Shown piece after piece: positions 1 to 8,355 of a stretch of 64,000 nucleotides of DNA. The stretch is from an uncultured Akkermansia sp. (GTDB taxonomy: Bacteria; Verrucomicrobiota; Verrucomicrobiia; Verrucomicrobiales; Akkermansiaceae), in the NCBI GenBank assembly GCA_900548895.1, contig URLZ01000001.1, forward strand, positions 48,161 through 112,160. Reading direction: 5' to 3'. Below the pieces are notes generated by a model. The model searched no databases. It was not told where the DNA came from and was given only the letters and a program-made list of their open reading frames with translations. The position numbers were made by a program, and so were the translations under genes. Numbering within the stretch: the stretch's first letter is position 1; every line of letters begins with the position of its first letter.

Positions 1-508
1 GGGCTCGGGGCAGGGGGGAAGCGTGCTCGGTGACGTCCTCTGCCTGCTCTCTCAGTTCTTTGCGTGCTGTTACTTCATCTTTTTCGGCAGCTTGATTCGC
101 CGCTATCGCACGCTGACGCTGATGAAGTGGCTGTTTGCCATTTCCGCGCTGGGCTCGCTGCCCTTCATGGCGCCCTCCTGGGCGGCTCTGCCTTGGGCCG
201 CATTGAGCTGGCGCGAGTGGGCGGGGATGCTCTACGTGGTGCTGATCGGCACCTTTGTCTGCTACATCCTGCTCATTATGGCTCAGCGCCGCCTGTCCCC
301 CTCGGTGGTGGCGACGTACAATTATGTGCAGCCGGCGGTGGCGGCGACGGCAGGGGTTCTCTGGGGGCTTGATGTGCTGACGTTCCAGAAGCTGCTGGCG
401 GTGCTCCTGATCATTGCCGGTGTGCGCTTGGTGACGGTGCATACGCCGAGCCGCGAGGCCCGTGCCTCTGCTTCAGCGCCCTCGCCGCTGCCCTCGAAAC
501 GAGCCTGA
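1..508 (+). CDS. EamA/DMT-family transporter, C-terminal half (5'-truncated by window edge)
   Basis: This is a partial gene whose reading frame is open back to the first base, so the true start lies outside the window. A GTG at 23 is only an internal codon. The visible part of about 165 residues has four to five hydrophobic segments and the layout of the second EamA repeat of drug/metabolite transporters: a helix pair, then a conserved stretch around SPSVVATYNYVQPAVAA followed by a last helix (LLAVLLIIAGVRLV). The short Ser/Ala/Pro-rich tail is cytoplasmic by prediction. DMT proteins are ten-helix inner-membrane exporters or permeases of amino acids or metabolites; the substrate cannot be told from the sequence. 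The next gene is convergent. Confidence 0.8.
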   Translation, partial: GSGQGGSVLGDVLCLLSQFFACCYFIFFGSLIRRYRTLTLMKWLFAISALGSLPFMAPSWAALPWAALSWREWAGMLYVVLIGTFVCYILLIMAQRRLSPSVVATYNYVQPAVAATAGVLWGLDVLTFQKLLAVLLIIAGVRLVTVHTPSREARASASAPSPLPSKRA

Positions 509-692
509 AGGGGGTGAGAGAAGCGCGGGAGCTGTCGCTCCTTGAGGAGTGGCGTCGCGCTGTGATGCCCGCTAGCGGAGTCGCCCCCGGTTGTCGCACT
601 GTAATACGCGGCTGTCCCGTCTTTGAAGAGCTGATGTGAGCGTCCTGTATGGAGGGGCGGAGGGCGCAGTTCCCGCGACAAATCGCACGTTC

Positions 693-731
693 AAAAAAAC
701 ACGCCCTGCGCAGAGCCGCACAGGGCGTGTT
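693..731 (-). terminator. Intrinsic terminator of the GT4-GH57 operon
   Basis: Arms AACACGCCCTG (698-708) and CAGGGCGTGTT (721-731) form a perfect 11-bp stem. On the minus strand the stem is followed directly by a run of T residues. It lies 66 bp past the GH57 stop. The rest of the 509-796 gap shows nothing else I can support. Confidence 0.9.
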
Positions 732-796
732 GAAAGGCAACTTGAAACTTGCGGATGAGAGGAGTCTCGCGTGGCCGGGATGGCCTCGCTCGCAAA

Positions 797-1981
797 TCAG
801 GCGAGCTTGGTGCGATCCGGCTTGTGAAGCATCTCGGCCTCGCGCTTGACGCGCACCTGCAGATCCGCCAGAGCGTTCATGTAGTAGATGTAGGCGTCGT
901 AGGGCGAGGGGTAGGGGGTGAAGCCGTTGGATTTCTCCATGTAGTGGAAGTGATCCGCGCTCTGAAGCTTGCGCCAGACGTGAATCATGTCCTGATCTTC
1001 ACTGGCCTTGACGGCCTCCTCGAGGTCGTAGATCTTCTTGATGGCCTCCTGCTGCATGACGTTGCCGTTCCACTGGGTGGTGGTGCCGTAGGTGGAGCAG
1101 GTGACGGGGTTCGGGCAGTCGATGGTGCCCGTCGAGCGGAAGCGCTTGACGGCGCGGCCGGGGGTCGTGAAGGTGTTGCCGTTGAAGAGGGCGGCCATGA
1201 TCATCGTGCGCCAGAACTCGAAGACGCCGGTGGAGTCCGCCTGTCGTTCGCCGAGGGTCTCGTAGTCCATCGAGATGTTGACGATCTGCCCCTCCTGATG
1301 CGTCAGCCAGTCGGCATAGGTGTGCGGTGAGAGGGGGTATTCGCTCCACGAGGGGTCGACGCGGCGGTTGGCCAGGTCATTGGAGAGGTGACGGTTGCGA
1401 ATGATGGTCTTGGTCTTGGCGATGAGCGGCGCGCACTGAAGGTCGTTGGTGTGGCGGTTGGACATCATGCGGCTGTTGCCGTCGGCCATGATGCCGGCAA
1501 AGCCCATGTCATAGGCCTGAGCGGCAATGGCGTTCGAGTAGAGCATGCCGGTGTTCCAGAGCACGGTCGGGCGCTGCCCGAAGAGCTCTTCCATGAGGTC
1601 CATGTGCTCATGCACCTGCTCGACGAACTCTCCCGGGGAGTAGAGGGAGGCCAGAGAGGCGTAGTAGGGCATGGCCAGGAACTCGACGCAGCCGGTCTCC
1701 GCCAGCTCCTGGAAGGAGGTGATGAGATCCGGGCGGTGGTAGCGGGCCTGCTCGAGGATGACGCCCGAGAGGGCGAGCGAGAATTTGAACTTGCCGTCCG
1801 ACAGCTCGATGAGCTGTTTCATCAGACGGTTAGCCGGAAGGTAGCAGCGTTCGGACACCTGACTGAGGACGCGGCCGTTCAGCTCGTCGTCTTCGTAGAA
1901 CGCATGCTCGCCGATTTTGAAGAAATCGTAGTGAATCAGTCGATTGGGCTGATGCGCATGAAACGTGAGAGAAATGTTCAT
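797..1981 (-). CDS. Glycoside hydrolase family 57 (alpha-amylase/glucan-branching type)
   Basis: A cytoplasmic GH57 enzyme of 394 residues, of the short alpha-amylase-like type. GH57 region 1 is seen as FHAHQPNR near the N-terminus, a region 3-like CVEFLAMPYY about residue 125, and region 4 as SMDYETLGERQ, which carries the usual catalytic Asp. There is no signal peptide. The gene lies 33 nt downstream of a GT4 glycosyltransferase on the same strand. The same GT4-GH57 pairing is known in Bacteroidetes loci for storage glucan, so a role in making or trimming glycogen-like alpha-glucan is likely. Hydrolase and branching activity cannot be separated by eye. An intrinsic terminator follows at 693-731. 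Confidence 0.88.
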   Translation of the reverse strand: MNISLTFHAHQPNRLIHYDFFKIGEHAFYEDDELNGRVLSQVSERCYLPANRLMKQLIELSDGKFKFSLALSGVILEQARYHRPDLITSFQELAETGCVEFLAMPYYASLASLYSPGEFVEQVHEHMDLMEELFGQRPTVLWNTGMLYSNAIAAQAYDMGFAGIMADGNSRMMSNRHTNDLQCAPLIAKTKTIIRNRHLSNDLANRRVDPSWSEYPLSPHTYADWLTHQEGQIVNISMDYETLGERQADSTGVFEFWRTMIMAALFNGNTFTTPGRAVKRFRSTGTIDCPNPVTCSTYGTTTQWNGNVMQQEAIKKIYDLEEAVKASEDQDMIHVWRKLQSADHFHYMEKSNGFTPYPSPYDAYIYYMNALADLQVRVKREAEMLHKPDRTKLA

Positions 1982-2014
1982 GATAGATGTCTCTGTTTCT
2001 GGATGTTGTTGTCT

Positions 2015-3313
2015 TTACCAACCGAGGACGTGGTGATAGACGGCAATCATCTTGTCGGCAGCCGTGTCCCAGTTGGAGTTCTTGATATCCTGAGCACTTT
2101 GCTCAGCCACACGCTTGTAGAGTTTCTCATCGGTGATGAGGTCCACAATGTGCTTGGCCATCATGTTGACGTCCCAGAAGTCGGCCTTGAGGGCGCCCTT
2201 CATGACTTCTGCAACGCCGCTCTGCTTGGAGATGACGGCCGGAATGTTGAACTGCGCGGCTTCGAGGGCGGAGAGGCCGAAGGGCTCAGAGACGGACGGC
2301 ATGCAGTACACGTCGGTCATCGAGAGCAGCTCGTTGACTTTCTCCTTGTTGAGGAAGCCGGTGAAGTGGAACTTGTCGCCCACGCCGTGGAAGGCTCCCG
2401 TCTCGATGAGCTGGCGGAGCTTTTCGCCCGTGCCGGCCATGACAAAGCGGACGTTGTCCGTCTGCTCCAGCACCTTGGCGGCAATCTGCAGGAAGAACTC
2501 CGGACCCTTCTGCGCCGTGAGGCGGCCGAGGAAGAGGACGAGCTTTTCCGGGAACTTTTTCTTGGAGTGGTAGACGTGCACGGGATCCGCGCCGTTGTGC
2601 ACGGGGAAGATCTTGGCCGGGTCGATGCCGTAGTGACCGGCGGCGATCATGCCCGTGTACTTCGAGACGGGGATGACGGCGTCGGCCTGCTCCATGCCGT
2701 ATTTCTCAATGTCGTAGATCCAGCCGCGGGCGTCGGCGCCGGCGCGGTCGAACTGCGAGGCGTGCAGGTGCACCACCAGAGGCTTGCCGGTGGCCTTCTT
2801 GACTTCGACGCCGGCCAGATAGGTCATCCAGTCGTGGGCGTGCACGATGTCAAAGTCGTAGCTGCGAGCCATGACGGCGCAGATCTTCGAGAACTCGATG
2901 ACCTTGCGCGCAAGGTCGCCGGCGTAAAGGTCCTCCTTGCCCGTGAAGAGCTCCAGATCGGCCTTGTGAATCTTGGAGAAGAGCAGCTTGCCCTCCTTGG
3001 TGAAGGTGATGGCACCGGGGGTGCCCTCGACGCTGGCGTAGGGATCCAGATTGATGGGGGCCTTGCTCACCATGGCAAAGCTCTCGTAGGTGTAATCCGC
3101 CTCCATCTGCTCAATCTGCTCCATGCGGAGCGTGTTGATGCCCGTCAGTGTAAAGCCGTCATAGTGCGCGTCGGGTGCTGCCTTCGGCACGATGACGGAC
3201 AGATCGACCTTTTTGGAGAGTGCTTTGGAGATGCCCATACAGGCCACGCCCAGACCGCCGTTGATGAGCGGCGGAAACTCCCATCCCAGTTCCAATACTT
3301 TGATTCTCCTCAT
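2015..3313 (-). CDS. GT4-family glycosyltransferase (glycogen-synthase-like)
   Basis: A GT-B fold retaining glycosyltransferase of 432 residues. The N-terminal half has the glycogen-synthase-like WEFPPLINGGLGVA loop and HAHDWMTYLAG. The C-terminal half holds LFLGRLTAQKGPEFF and the donor-binding E-x7-E motif in SEPFGLSALEAA. It probably transfers glucose from ADP- or UDP-glucose to an alpha-glucan; the GH57 gene 33 nt downstream points the same way. It is first in a two-gene operon. Upstream a TTGAAT box near 3366-3371 may be a -35, but no clear -10 is present. The leader would be about 35-40 nt. Confidence 0.88.
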   Translation of the reverse strand: MRRIKVLELGWEFPPLINGGLGVACMGISKALSKKVDLSVIVPKAAPDAHYDGFTLTGINTLRMEQIEQMEADYTYESFAMVSKAPINLDPYASVEGTPGAITFTKEGKLLFSKIHKADLELFTGKEDLYAGDLARKVIEFSKICAVMARSYDFDIVHAHDWMTYLAGVEVKKATGKPLVVHLHASQFDRAGADARGWIYDIEKYGMEQADAVIPVSKYTGMIAAGHYGIDPAKIFPVHNGADPVHVYHSKKKFPEKLVLFLGRLTAQKGPEFFLQIAAKVLEQTDNVRFVMAGTGEKLRQLIETGAFHGVGDKFHFTGFLNKEKVNELLSMTDVYCMPSVSEPFGLSALEAAQFNIPAVISKQSGVAEVMKGALKADFWDVNMMAKHIVDLITDEKLYKRVAEQSAQDIKNSNWDTAADKMIAVYHHVLGW

Positions 3314-3486
3314 TGTCTTCGTTTCAAGTTTCAGTTGCAGTGTCTATCCTCTCGGATTACGCAGGCATTCAAACACAATTTAGACTTTAAGTCCAGCAGA
3401 AAGTCTTTCATTTTTTTAACGAAATCGCTCTGCCGCGTTCCGTATGAGGTCTTTGCTCTTCTCTGTGGTGAATTTGCCACGCATTG

Positions 3487-3510
3487 CCCCCGCCGTCTGA
3501 CGGGCGGGGG
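3487..3510. other. GC-rich hairpin between PUR gene and GT4 promoter region
   Basis: CCCCCGCC (3487-3494) and GGCGGGGG (3503-3510) pair with an 8-nt loop. It lies just past the minus-strand stop at 3533 and could stop that transcript, but no T-run follows on either strand. Confidence 0.4.
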
Positions 3511-3532
3511 AAGCTTGCCATGGCGGCTCGGC

Positions 3533-3748
3533 TCAGCCCTGAGCCGTCTGCCGATTGACTCGGCTCACCTCTTGAAGGGCCGCGATGAAGTCATCGAGCA
3601 GCTCGGCGGGCACCATGATGCGATCACGGTTCGAGCTGACTTTCTCCGTAATGCGGATCACGCGTCCGCGAGCGTTGGCCTTCAGATCGATGAAAAAGGT
3701 TTTGCGATCAGTCGAGAGTTTTTCGGTACAAATAATATCGTCGTCCAC
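3533..3748 (-). CDS. PUR-family DNA/RNA-binding protein (DUF3276/PurA-like)
   Basis: A small single-domain protein matching the bacterial Pur-alpha-like family. The core is STDRKTFFIDLKANARG, then RVIRITEKV and PAELLDDFIAALQEV, giving the beta-beta-beta-beta-alpha Pur repeat that binds single-stranded nucleic acid, probably as a dimer. Known relatives occur in Bacteroidetes, spirochaetes and Verrucomicrobia; their targets are poorly known. An ATG at 3790 would add 14 residues, but it lies inside the -10 hexamer of a strong promoter, so I chose the in-frame GTG at 3748 (71 residues, leader about 34 nt). No good SD precedes it, so the exact start is uncertain. Confidence 0.75.
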   Translation of the reverse strand: MDDDIICTEKLSTDRKTFFIDLKANARGRVIRITEKVSSNRDRIMVPAELLDDFIAALQEVSRVNRQTAQG

Positions 3749-3788
3749 GTTGTTGTCGGCGCTGAGGTTACAGGCAGCGCACCGACGC

Positions 3789-3816
3789 ATTATACCACGG
3801 AATGCCCGCAGGTCAA
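3789..3816 (-). promoter_or_regulatory. Sigma70-type promoter of the PUR gene
   Basis: TTGACC (3816-3811), 16 bp, TATAAT (3794-3789) on the minus strand: the best -10 in the window. The -10 overlaps the upstream ATG, which therefore cannot be the start on this transcript. Confidence 0.75.
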
Positions 3817-3897
3817 TATGTAACTGATAAGATTTCGCAAAAGGGGCGAAAATGCCGCGCAGCGCTGCGGCCCGGAGCCGCGCGCCGGGGGAGGGGC

Positions 3898-4623
3898 TCA
3901 GATGAGCTCCTTCATGCGGTTGACGGTGATGCCGGGCACGGTGAGCCGCGAGCCGTCGGGTCGCCTCAGGATGGGCGAGCCGTCGCTCTCCACCCCGGCG
4001 AAGAAACCGCAGACGCGCTCGGTGTCGGTAATGGCGACGACGGGCTGACTCTCGCCCCAGGCGAGTTCGAGCTTGGAGGCGATGGCGTCCAGTCCACCCT
4101 CGATGAAGTAGTTGAAGTTTTCCGCGAGGTTGTCGGCGATGATGGTGCGCAGCTTTTTGACGGAGGGGCAGCCGACGACGAGGTCGCCCAGTCGGGCGGG
4201 GGGATCCGTCGTCTGCCCGTCGAGCGCGACGACGTTGTTGAAGACGTTGACGCCGATGCCGACGGAGGCCATGGTCGCGGCAGGGCGTTCGACGAGGATA
4301 CCGGCGAGCTTTTTCTTGCCCACCAGCACGTCGTTGGGCCAGCGCAGGCGCAGGCCGTCGATGCCGTAGGGGCGCAGCGAGTCGATGATGGCCACGCCGG
4401 CCACGAGGGGCAGCAGGCCCCAGGAGCGCGGAGACTTCGGATCAATGGGGAGGTTGTAGGAGGCCCAGAGACCGCCGGGCTCGCCGAACCACGGGCGGTT
4501 GAAGCGTCCGCGGCCGTGCGTTTGCTGATTGCAGCTGACGATGGTCCAGGCGGGGAACTTGCGGGCCACGTTGAATGTCGAGTCGCAGACGTCGACCTCC
4601 TCCACTTTCCATTGCATGCTCAT
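3898..4623 (-). CDS. birA: Biotin--[acetyl-CoA-carboxylase] ligase, catalytic-only type
   Basis: Joins biotin through biotinyl-5'-AMP to the acceptor lysine of biotin carboxyl carrier proteins. The 241 residues carry the BirA/LplA catalytic core: a GRGRFNRPW biotinyl-AMP loop, RWPNDVLVGKKKLAGIL and a C-terminal SH3-like domain around GFFAGVESDGSPIL. There is no N-terminal helix-turn-helix, so this is a group I ligase that cannot act as the biotin-operon repressor. A plausible promoter puts the transcript start about 4 nt upstream of the ATG. bioD lies 56 kb away in the same window and is not linked. A second Met two codons in (4617) is an alternative start. Confidence 0.93.
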   Translation of the reverse strand: MSMQWKVEEVDVCDSTFNVARKFPAWTIVSCNQQTHGRGRFNRPWFGEPGGLWASYNLPIDPKSPRSWGLLPLVAGVAIIDSLRPYGIDGLRLRWPNDVLVGKKKLAGILVERPAATMASVGIGVNVFNNVVALDGQTTDPPARLGDLVVGCPSVKKLRTIIADNLAENFNYFIEGGLDAIASKLELAWGESQPVVAITDTERVCGFFAGVESDGSPILRRPDGSRLTVPGITVNRMKELI

Positions 4624-4634
4624 GGCTCCATTCT

Positions 4635-4662
4635 AGCCTACCAAGCCGCGTGCGTCCACCAA
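4635..4662 (-). promoter_or_regulatory. Candidate birA promoter
   Basis: TTGGTG (4662-4657), 16 bp, TAGGCT (4640-4635), then 11 nt to the ATG at 4623. The -35 is weak. Confidence 0.45.
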
Positions 4663-4697
4663 ATTATGAGCAAAATGCGAATAACGCGAGTTTTAGC

Positions 4698-4727
4698 TTG
4701 CTTGGGCGGCTGTCTGTTTGCTAGAAA
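4698..4727 (+). promoter_or_regulatory. Candidate promoter of the GNAT gene
   Basis: TTGCTT (4698-4703), 18 bp, TAGAAA (4722-4727), then 7 nt to the ATG at 4735, which predicts an almost leaderless mRNA. Confidence 0.45.
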
Positions 4728-4734
4728 GAGGGCG

Positions 4735-5319
4735 ATGGACAGAGTGCATGAGAGAGAGAGGAGGGCGGCGGCCGAGGAGCTGCGCGCCGTGCGCATCAGA
4801 TCGGCGCAGGATGAGGGTTATGCCGCTCTCCTGCGGCTGATGGAGGGCAGTTTTCCGCCGGAGGAGCGCCGCAGTGAGCCCCAGCATCGGCGGGCCCTGG
4901 CCGAGGGCGATTTTCATTGCCTGCTGCTGCGCGAGGAGGGGCAGGTGGCGGGGCTGCTCACCTATTGGCTCCACCGGGACTTCGCCTTTGTGGAGCATCT
5001 CGCCGTCAATCCTGAGCAGCGCGGGCGGGGGCTCGGCCATCGCATCATGCAGTTGCTCGCGGAGGAGCTCTGCCCGGGCGTACCCGTCATCCTTGAAATT
5101 GAGCCGGTTTGCGATGAGATGACGGCGCGCCGGCTGCGCTTTTATGAGAGCTGTGGCTTTGTGCGCCTGCCGGATGCTCATGTGCAGCTTCCCTATCACG
5201 CCGGGGGCTCTCCGCTGCCGATGGAGCTGCTGCTGCACCCCTGCGGCGCGCCGGCTGTGTGCCCGCCGGGCTTTGAGGATTACGTCCGCGGACACGTGAT
5301 GCAGTACGTTGACCGCTGA
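4735..5319 (+). CDS. GNAT-family N-acetyltransferase
   Basis: A 194-residue acetyl-CoA-dependent acyltransferase. Motif A is clear (VEHLAVNPEQRGRGLGHRIM, with the R/Q-x-x-G-x-G pyrophosphate loop), followed by beta5 LEIEPV and a motif B-like RRLRFYESCGFVRL. The substrate is unknown. The frame is open far upstream, but the ATG at 4735 is chosen because it is preceded by AGAAAGAGGG and a promoter 7 nt away, and because it places the GNAT core at normal depth. The gene diverges from birA and converges on a secreted-protein gene. Confidence 0.85.
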   Translation: MDRVHERERRAAAEELRAVRIRSAQDEGYAALLRLMEGSFPPEERRSEPQHRRALAEGDFHCLLLREEGQVAGLLTYWLHRDFAFVEHLAVNPEQRGRGLGHRIMQLLAEELCPGVPVILEIEPVCDEMTARRLRFYESCGFVRLPDAHVQLPYHAGGSPLPMELLLHPCGAPAVCPPGFEDYVRGHVMQYVDR

Positions 5320-5498
5320 GCGAACGGGCCGGGAAAAAACGGCTGCGGGCGGGTTCTCTGCCGGGGTGCGGCTGTCGCCGCCGCACTCGGCCCTGAGCGC
5401 TCGGGGAGGAGGTGGGAAAGATTTGGGGAAGAGTGCGCGAGCACCCGCGTCGGCCGGGCCGCCGCAGGGAGCTTGTTCGAAGGCGAGAGACGGCGAGC

Positions 5499-5987
5499 TC
5501 AGGGATTGCGGCGGCTCATGAGCTCGGCCAAGGCTTCATTCAGTCGCGCGGCGAGGGCGTCGCTGCTGCCCGCGGGGGCGAGTTGCTGCTGCTCGAGCAT
5601 GCGGGAGATGTGAATCTGAAGCTCTACGTTCCTCTTGAGCTGCCCGAGCAGTCGCTGCGCCTCTTCCGGCGGCAGGGTGGCGTCCTGAAGATTTTGGATG
5701 ATGCTCTGCGCCTCCACTTTCAACACGTCGGTGTAGTTCGCCGCGCCGCTCGCGCATTGCTCCCAACTCCGCTGCACGTCGGTATAGGGGGAGGCCGCGA
5801 GGTTGTGCTGCTGCTGCACAAGGGCGGCCAAGGTGTCACGGTCGGCAAGCTTGGCAACTGGCGTCGCCGCGGATGCTGCGGATGCCGGGGGTGTCGCCGT
5901 CGCGTCCGCGGCGGCGAGCGGGGGCAGGGCGAGGGCGGCGGTGCTGAGGATCACGGCGTAGGGGTGATGGGCTGGCTTCATGGTCAT
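5499..5987 (-). CDS. Small secreted protein of unknown function
   Basis: I do not recognise a family. From the Met at 5987 (or 5981) the 162-residue product begins with a signal peptide: MKPAHH, then a hydrophobic stretch (VILSTAALALPPLAAA) ending in an Ala-rich cleavage region. An Ala/Pro linker leads to a helical, Gln- and Leu-rich domain (residues about 55-155) likely to form a coiled coil or helical bundle. The frame stays open 20 codons upstream, and a purine-rich AAGGAAGAGGG sits there without an ATG at a fitting distance, so the start is not certain. It lies last in the minus-strand run after the L,D-transpeptidase, 155 nt away, which suggests a periplasmic role. Confidence 0.6.
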   Translation of the reverse strand: MTMKPAHHPYAVILSTAALALPPLAAADATATPPASAASAATPVAKLADRDTLAALVQQQHNLAASPYTDVQRSWEQCASGAANYTDVLKVEAQSIIQNLQDATLPPEEAQRLLGQLKRNVELQIHISRMLEQQQLAPAGSSDALAARLNEALAELMSRRNP

Positions 5988-6141
5988 GTTCAGGGCAATT
6001 ATGCCCTCTTCCTTTGCAAGGCTAACAAGAGCGGATGCTCCCGTCAAGTTGAAAGTCGCTCGATGACGCGATGGCGGGCGGGCTCGCTTGCAATCGCCGG
6101 CTCCATTTCCGAACGGAGCGGCGAGGGCGGCGGGGGGCAGT

Positions 6142-6891
6142 TTACTCGTCCTGATTGGGGTAGGGCGCGCGCTTCTGCTCGGTGTAGTCCCAGCCCTTTT
6201 TGAGGCGCTCCCAGAAGGCGAAGTGCGTGTGATCGGCCTCCTGCTGCATGCGCTCGTCCGTCATGCGGAAGGGGTAGACTTGCACGCGGACGCCCTCCTG
6301 ACCGTTGCGCAGGGCGGCAGCGACCATGGAGTAGATTTCCTCAATGCCGGGGTCCGTCATGGCGAAGCAGCCGATGGAGCAGTCTTTGCCGTGAATCATG
6401 ATGAGCGAGCCGGTGCGCCCGAGCTGCCTGTCGTAGCGATTGGGGTAGCCGATGTTGAAGGAGAGGTGGTAGGAGCTCCGGGGATTCAGAGCTGGCGGGG
6501 TGACGCGATAAAAGCCCTCGGGCGCTTGGCAGTCGCCCTCCTGAGTCTTGGGCCCGAGTTCGCCGCTCATGCCGGCGATGGGGTAGGTTTTGGCGATGCT
6601 CCAGCGGCCTTCACGGCAGCACCAGAGCTCAAGCTCGAGGTCTTCCTTGATGATGCGGATGAAGACGGGCAGCCCGTAGAGCTCGCCGTAGCTGCGGCGG
6701 GCGCGCTGCTCAGCTTGCCGGAGTTTCTCGTCGATGCTACTTTCTTCCGCGCGGGCGGGTGCGCCGGCGGTGCCGAGGATGGCGAGGGCTCTCAGGGTGC
6801 CGAGGCTGCCGGAGGCGGGCAGAGTGGCGAGGGCGGCGGAGGCGGCCAGGAGTCGTTGCATGGTGGGGCGGAATCGGGGGTGGGGTTTCAT
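6142..6891 (-). CDS. L,D-transpeptidase (YkuD domain), secreted
   Basis: Likely a periplasmic cysteine transpeptidase acting on peptidoglycan peptide stems (3-3 cross-links or lipoprotein anchoring). An N-terminal signal sequence rich in Leu/Ala comes first, then a YafK/ErfK-like YkuD domain. The catalytic motif is IMIHGKDCSIGCFAM, with the His, Ser and nucleophilic Cys in the family spacing HG-x(n)-S-x-G-C. About 60 residues follow the motif, ending in a charged tail. The Met at 6891 is chosen since it starts just before the hydrophobic stretch; upstream codons are Pro/Ala-rich and non-coding in character. It lies 68 nt downstream of proA on the same strand. Confidence 0.88.
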   Translation of the reverse strand: MKPHPRFRPTMQRLLAASAALATLPASGSLGTLRALAILGTAGAPARAEESSIDEKLRQAEQRARRSYGELYGLPVFIRIIKEDLELELWCCREGRWSIAKTYPIAGMSGELGPKTQEGDCQAPEGFYRVTPPALNPRSSYHLSFNIGYPNRYDRQLGRTGSLIMIHGKDCSIGCFAMTDPGIEEIYSMVAAALRNGQEGVRVQVYPFRMTDERMQQEADHTHFAFWERLKKGWDYTEQKRAPYPNQDE

Positions 6892-6959
6892 GGCGGAGTT
6901 GGGTGGGTGAGAGAGGGGGGGCACCGCCGCGAGTGGTGCCGCGGCGGCCGGGCGCGGGC

Positions 6960-8207
6960 TCAGGGGCGCGTTTGCCCCTGCCCGCGGATGATCCACTTGT
7001 AGGTGGTGATTTCCTCCAGCCCCATGGGGCCGCGGGCGTGGAGCTTCTGAGTGCTGATGCCGATCTCCGCCCCGAGGCCGAACTGGGCGCCGTCGGTGAA
7101 GGAGGTGGGAGCGTTGGTGTAGACGCAGGCGGCGTCAACCATGCGGGTGAAGCGCTCGGCGGCGTCGCAGTCCTCCGTGATGATGCATTCGCTGTGGCCC
7201 GAGCCGTGCAGGGCGATGTGCTCAAGGGCTTCGTCGAGATTCGATACGCTGCGGATGGCCATGGCGTAGCTGAGGTATTCCGTGCCGTAGTCCGCCGGGG
7301 TGGCGGGGATGAGGAGATCGTCCGAGTAGTGGCCGCGCAGGGCATCCAGAGCGTCGCTGTCGGCGTGCAGGCGCACGCGGTGCTGCAGCAGCGGGGCGCA
7401 GAGGGCGGCGAGGTCTGCGAGGCGCTCGCGGTGGATGAGCAGGCAGTCGAGGGCGTTGCAGACGCTGACGCGCCGCGTCTTGGCGTTGTTGATGATGGCG
7501 CGTCCCTTTTCGAGGTCGCCGTCGCGGTCGAAGTAGGCGTGGCAGACGCCGGCTCCGGTCTCGATGATGGGGACGAGGGCGTTTTCCCGCACGTGCCGGA
7601 TGAGGCGGCTGCTGCCGCGGGGGATGACGAGGTCGATGAGTCCGCGGGCTTGCAGCAGGACGGTGCCGGCTTCGCGATCGGGCGGCAGCAGGGTGAGGGT
7701 GTCGGCATCGGCGCCGAGGCTCTCGAGGGTGCGACACAGCAGGGCGGCAATGGCGCGGTTGGAGGCGTCGGCGTCGTGCCCGCCCTTGAGGACGCAGGCG
7801 CTGCCGGCCTTCAGGCAGAGGGCGAAGACGTCGAAGGTAACGTTGGGGCGGGCTTCGTAGATGACGCCGATGACGCCGAAGGGGACGCTGACGCGGCGCA
7901 GCTCGAGCCCGTTGGGCAGCGTGCGCTGAATCAGGGTGCGGCCGAGGGGGCTGGGCAGGGCGGCGACGTGGCGAAGGCCGTCGGCGATGTCGCAGAGGCG
8001 TTCGGGGGTGAGTCGCAGGCGGTCGCAGAGGGGGCTGTCGGGCTCCATGCGGGCGAGGTCTTCGGCGTTGGCGGCCAGCAGGTGCTCCTGCTCGCTCGGT
8101 ATGGCGTCGGCCGCGGCGAGGAGGATGCGGTTGATCTGCGCTTCGTCGAGTTGCAGGAGGCGGCGGGCCGCTTGGCGGCTGCGGCGGAAGGTTGCGGTGA
8201 GGTCCAT
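6960..8207 (-). CDS. proA: Glutamate-5-semialdehyde dehydrogenase (gamma-glutamyl phosphate reductase)
   Basis: The second step of proline synthesis: NADPH reduction of gamma-glutamyl phosphate to glutamate semialdehyde. The 415 residues match the family length. Visible motifs are [43 protein letters not shown], the catalytic-Cys segment in [16 protein letters not shown], and the C-terminal [23 protein letters not shown]. The start at 8207 ([10 protein letters not shown]) is chosen by homology; the frame continues upstream through low-complexity sequence. It is third in proC-proB-proA, separated from proB by 148 nt. Confidence 0.96.
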   Translation of the reverse strand: MDLTATFRRSRQAARRLLQLDEAQINRILLAAADAIPSEQEHLLAANAEDLARMEPDSPLCDRLRLTPERLCDIADGLRHVAALPSPLGRTLIQRTLPNGLELRRVSVPFGVIGVIYEARPNVTFDVFALCLKAGSACVLKGGHDADASNRAIAALLCRTLESLGADADTLTLLPPDREAGTVLLQARGLIDLVIPRGSSRLIRHVRENALVPIIETGAGVCHAYFDRDGDLEKGRAIINNAKTRRVSVCNALDCLLIHRERLADLAALCAPLLQHRVRLHADSDALDALRGHYSDDLLIPATPADYGTEYLSYAMAIRSVSNLDEALEHIALHGSGHSECIITEDCDAAERFTRMVDAACVYTNAPTSFTDGAQFGLGAEIGISTQKLHARGPMGLEEITTYKWIIRGQGQTRP

Positions 8208-8355
8208 GACGGGGGGCGTTCTGCCGGCGGGGCCGGCTTGCGATGGAGGGGGAGGGTCGTGATCAGCGATGCGGGAGCGAGCGCGGGGCCGTGAGCCGGA
8301 GGCGGAGGGGAGCCGGGGACAGAGCCGACGTGCACGCAGGGGTGCGGTTCGCCGC

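Noticed and set aside
3487-3510. GC hairpin as a riboswitch or terminator for GT4
   Set aside because: It lies upstream of the GT4 promoter region and lacks a T-run; no riboswitch consensus is visible.
1388-3823. Very long open frame on the plus strand opposite GH57 and GT4
   Set aside because: Antisense shadow caused by GC-rich codon use; the minus strand carries clear family motifs.
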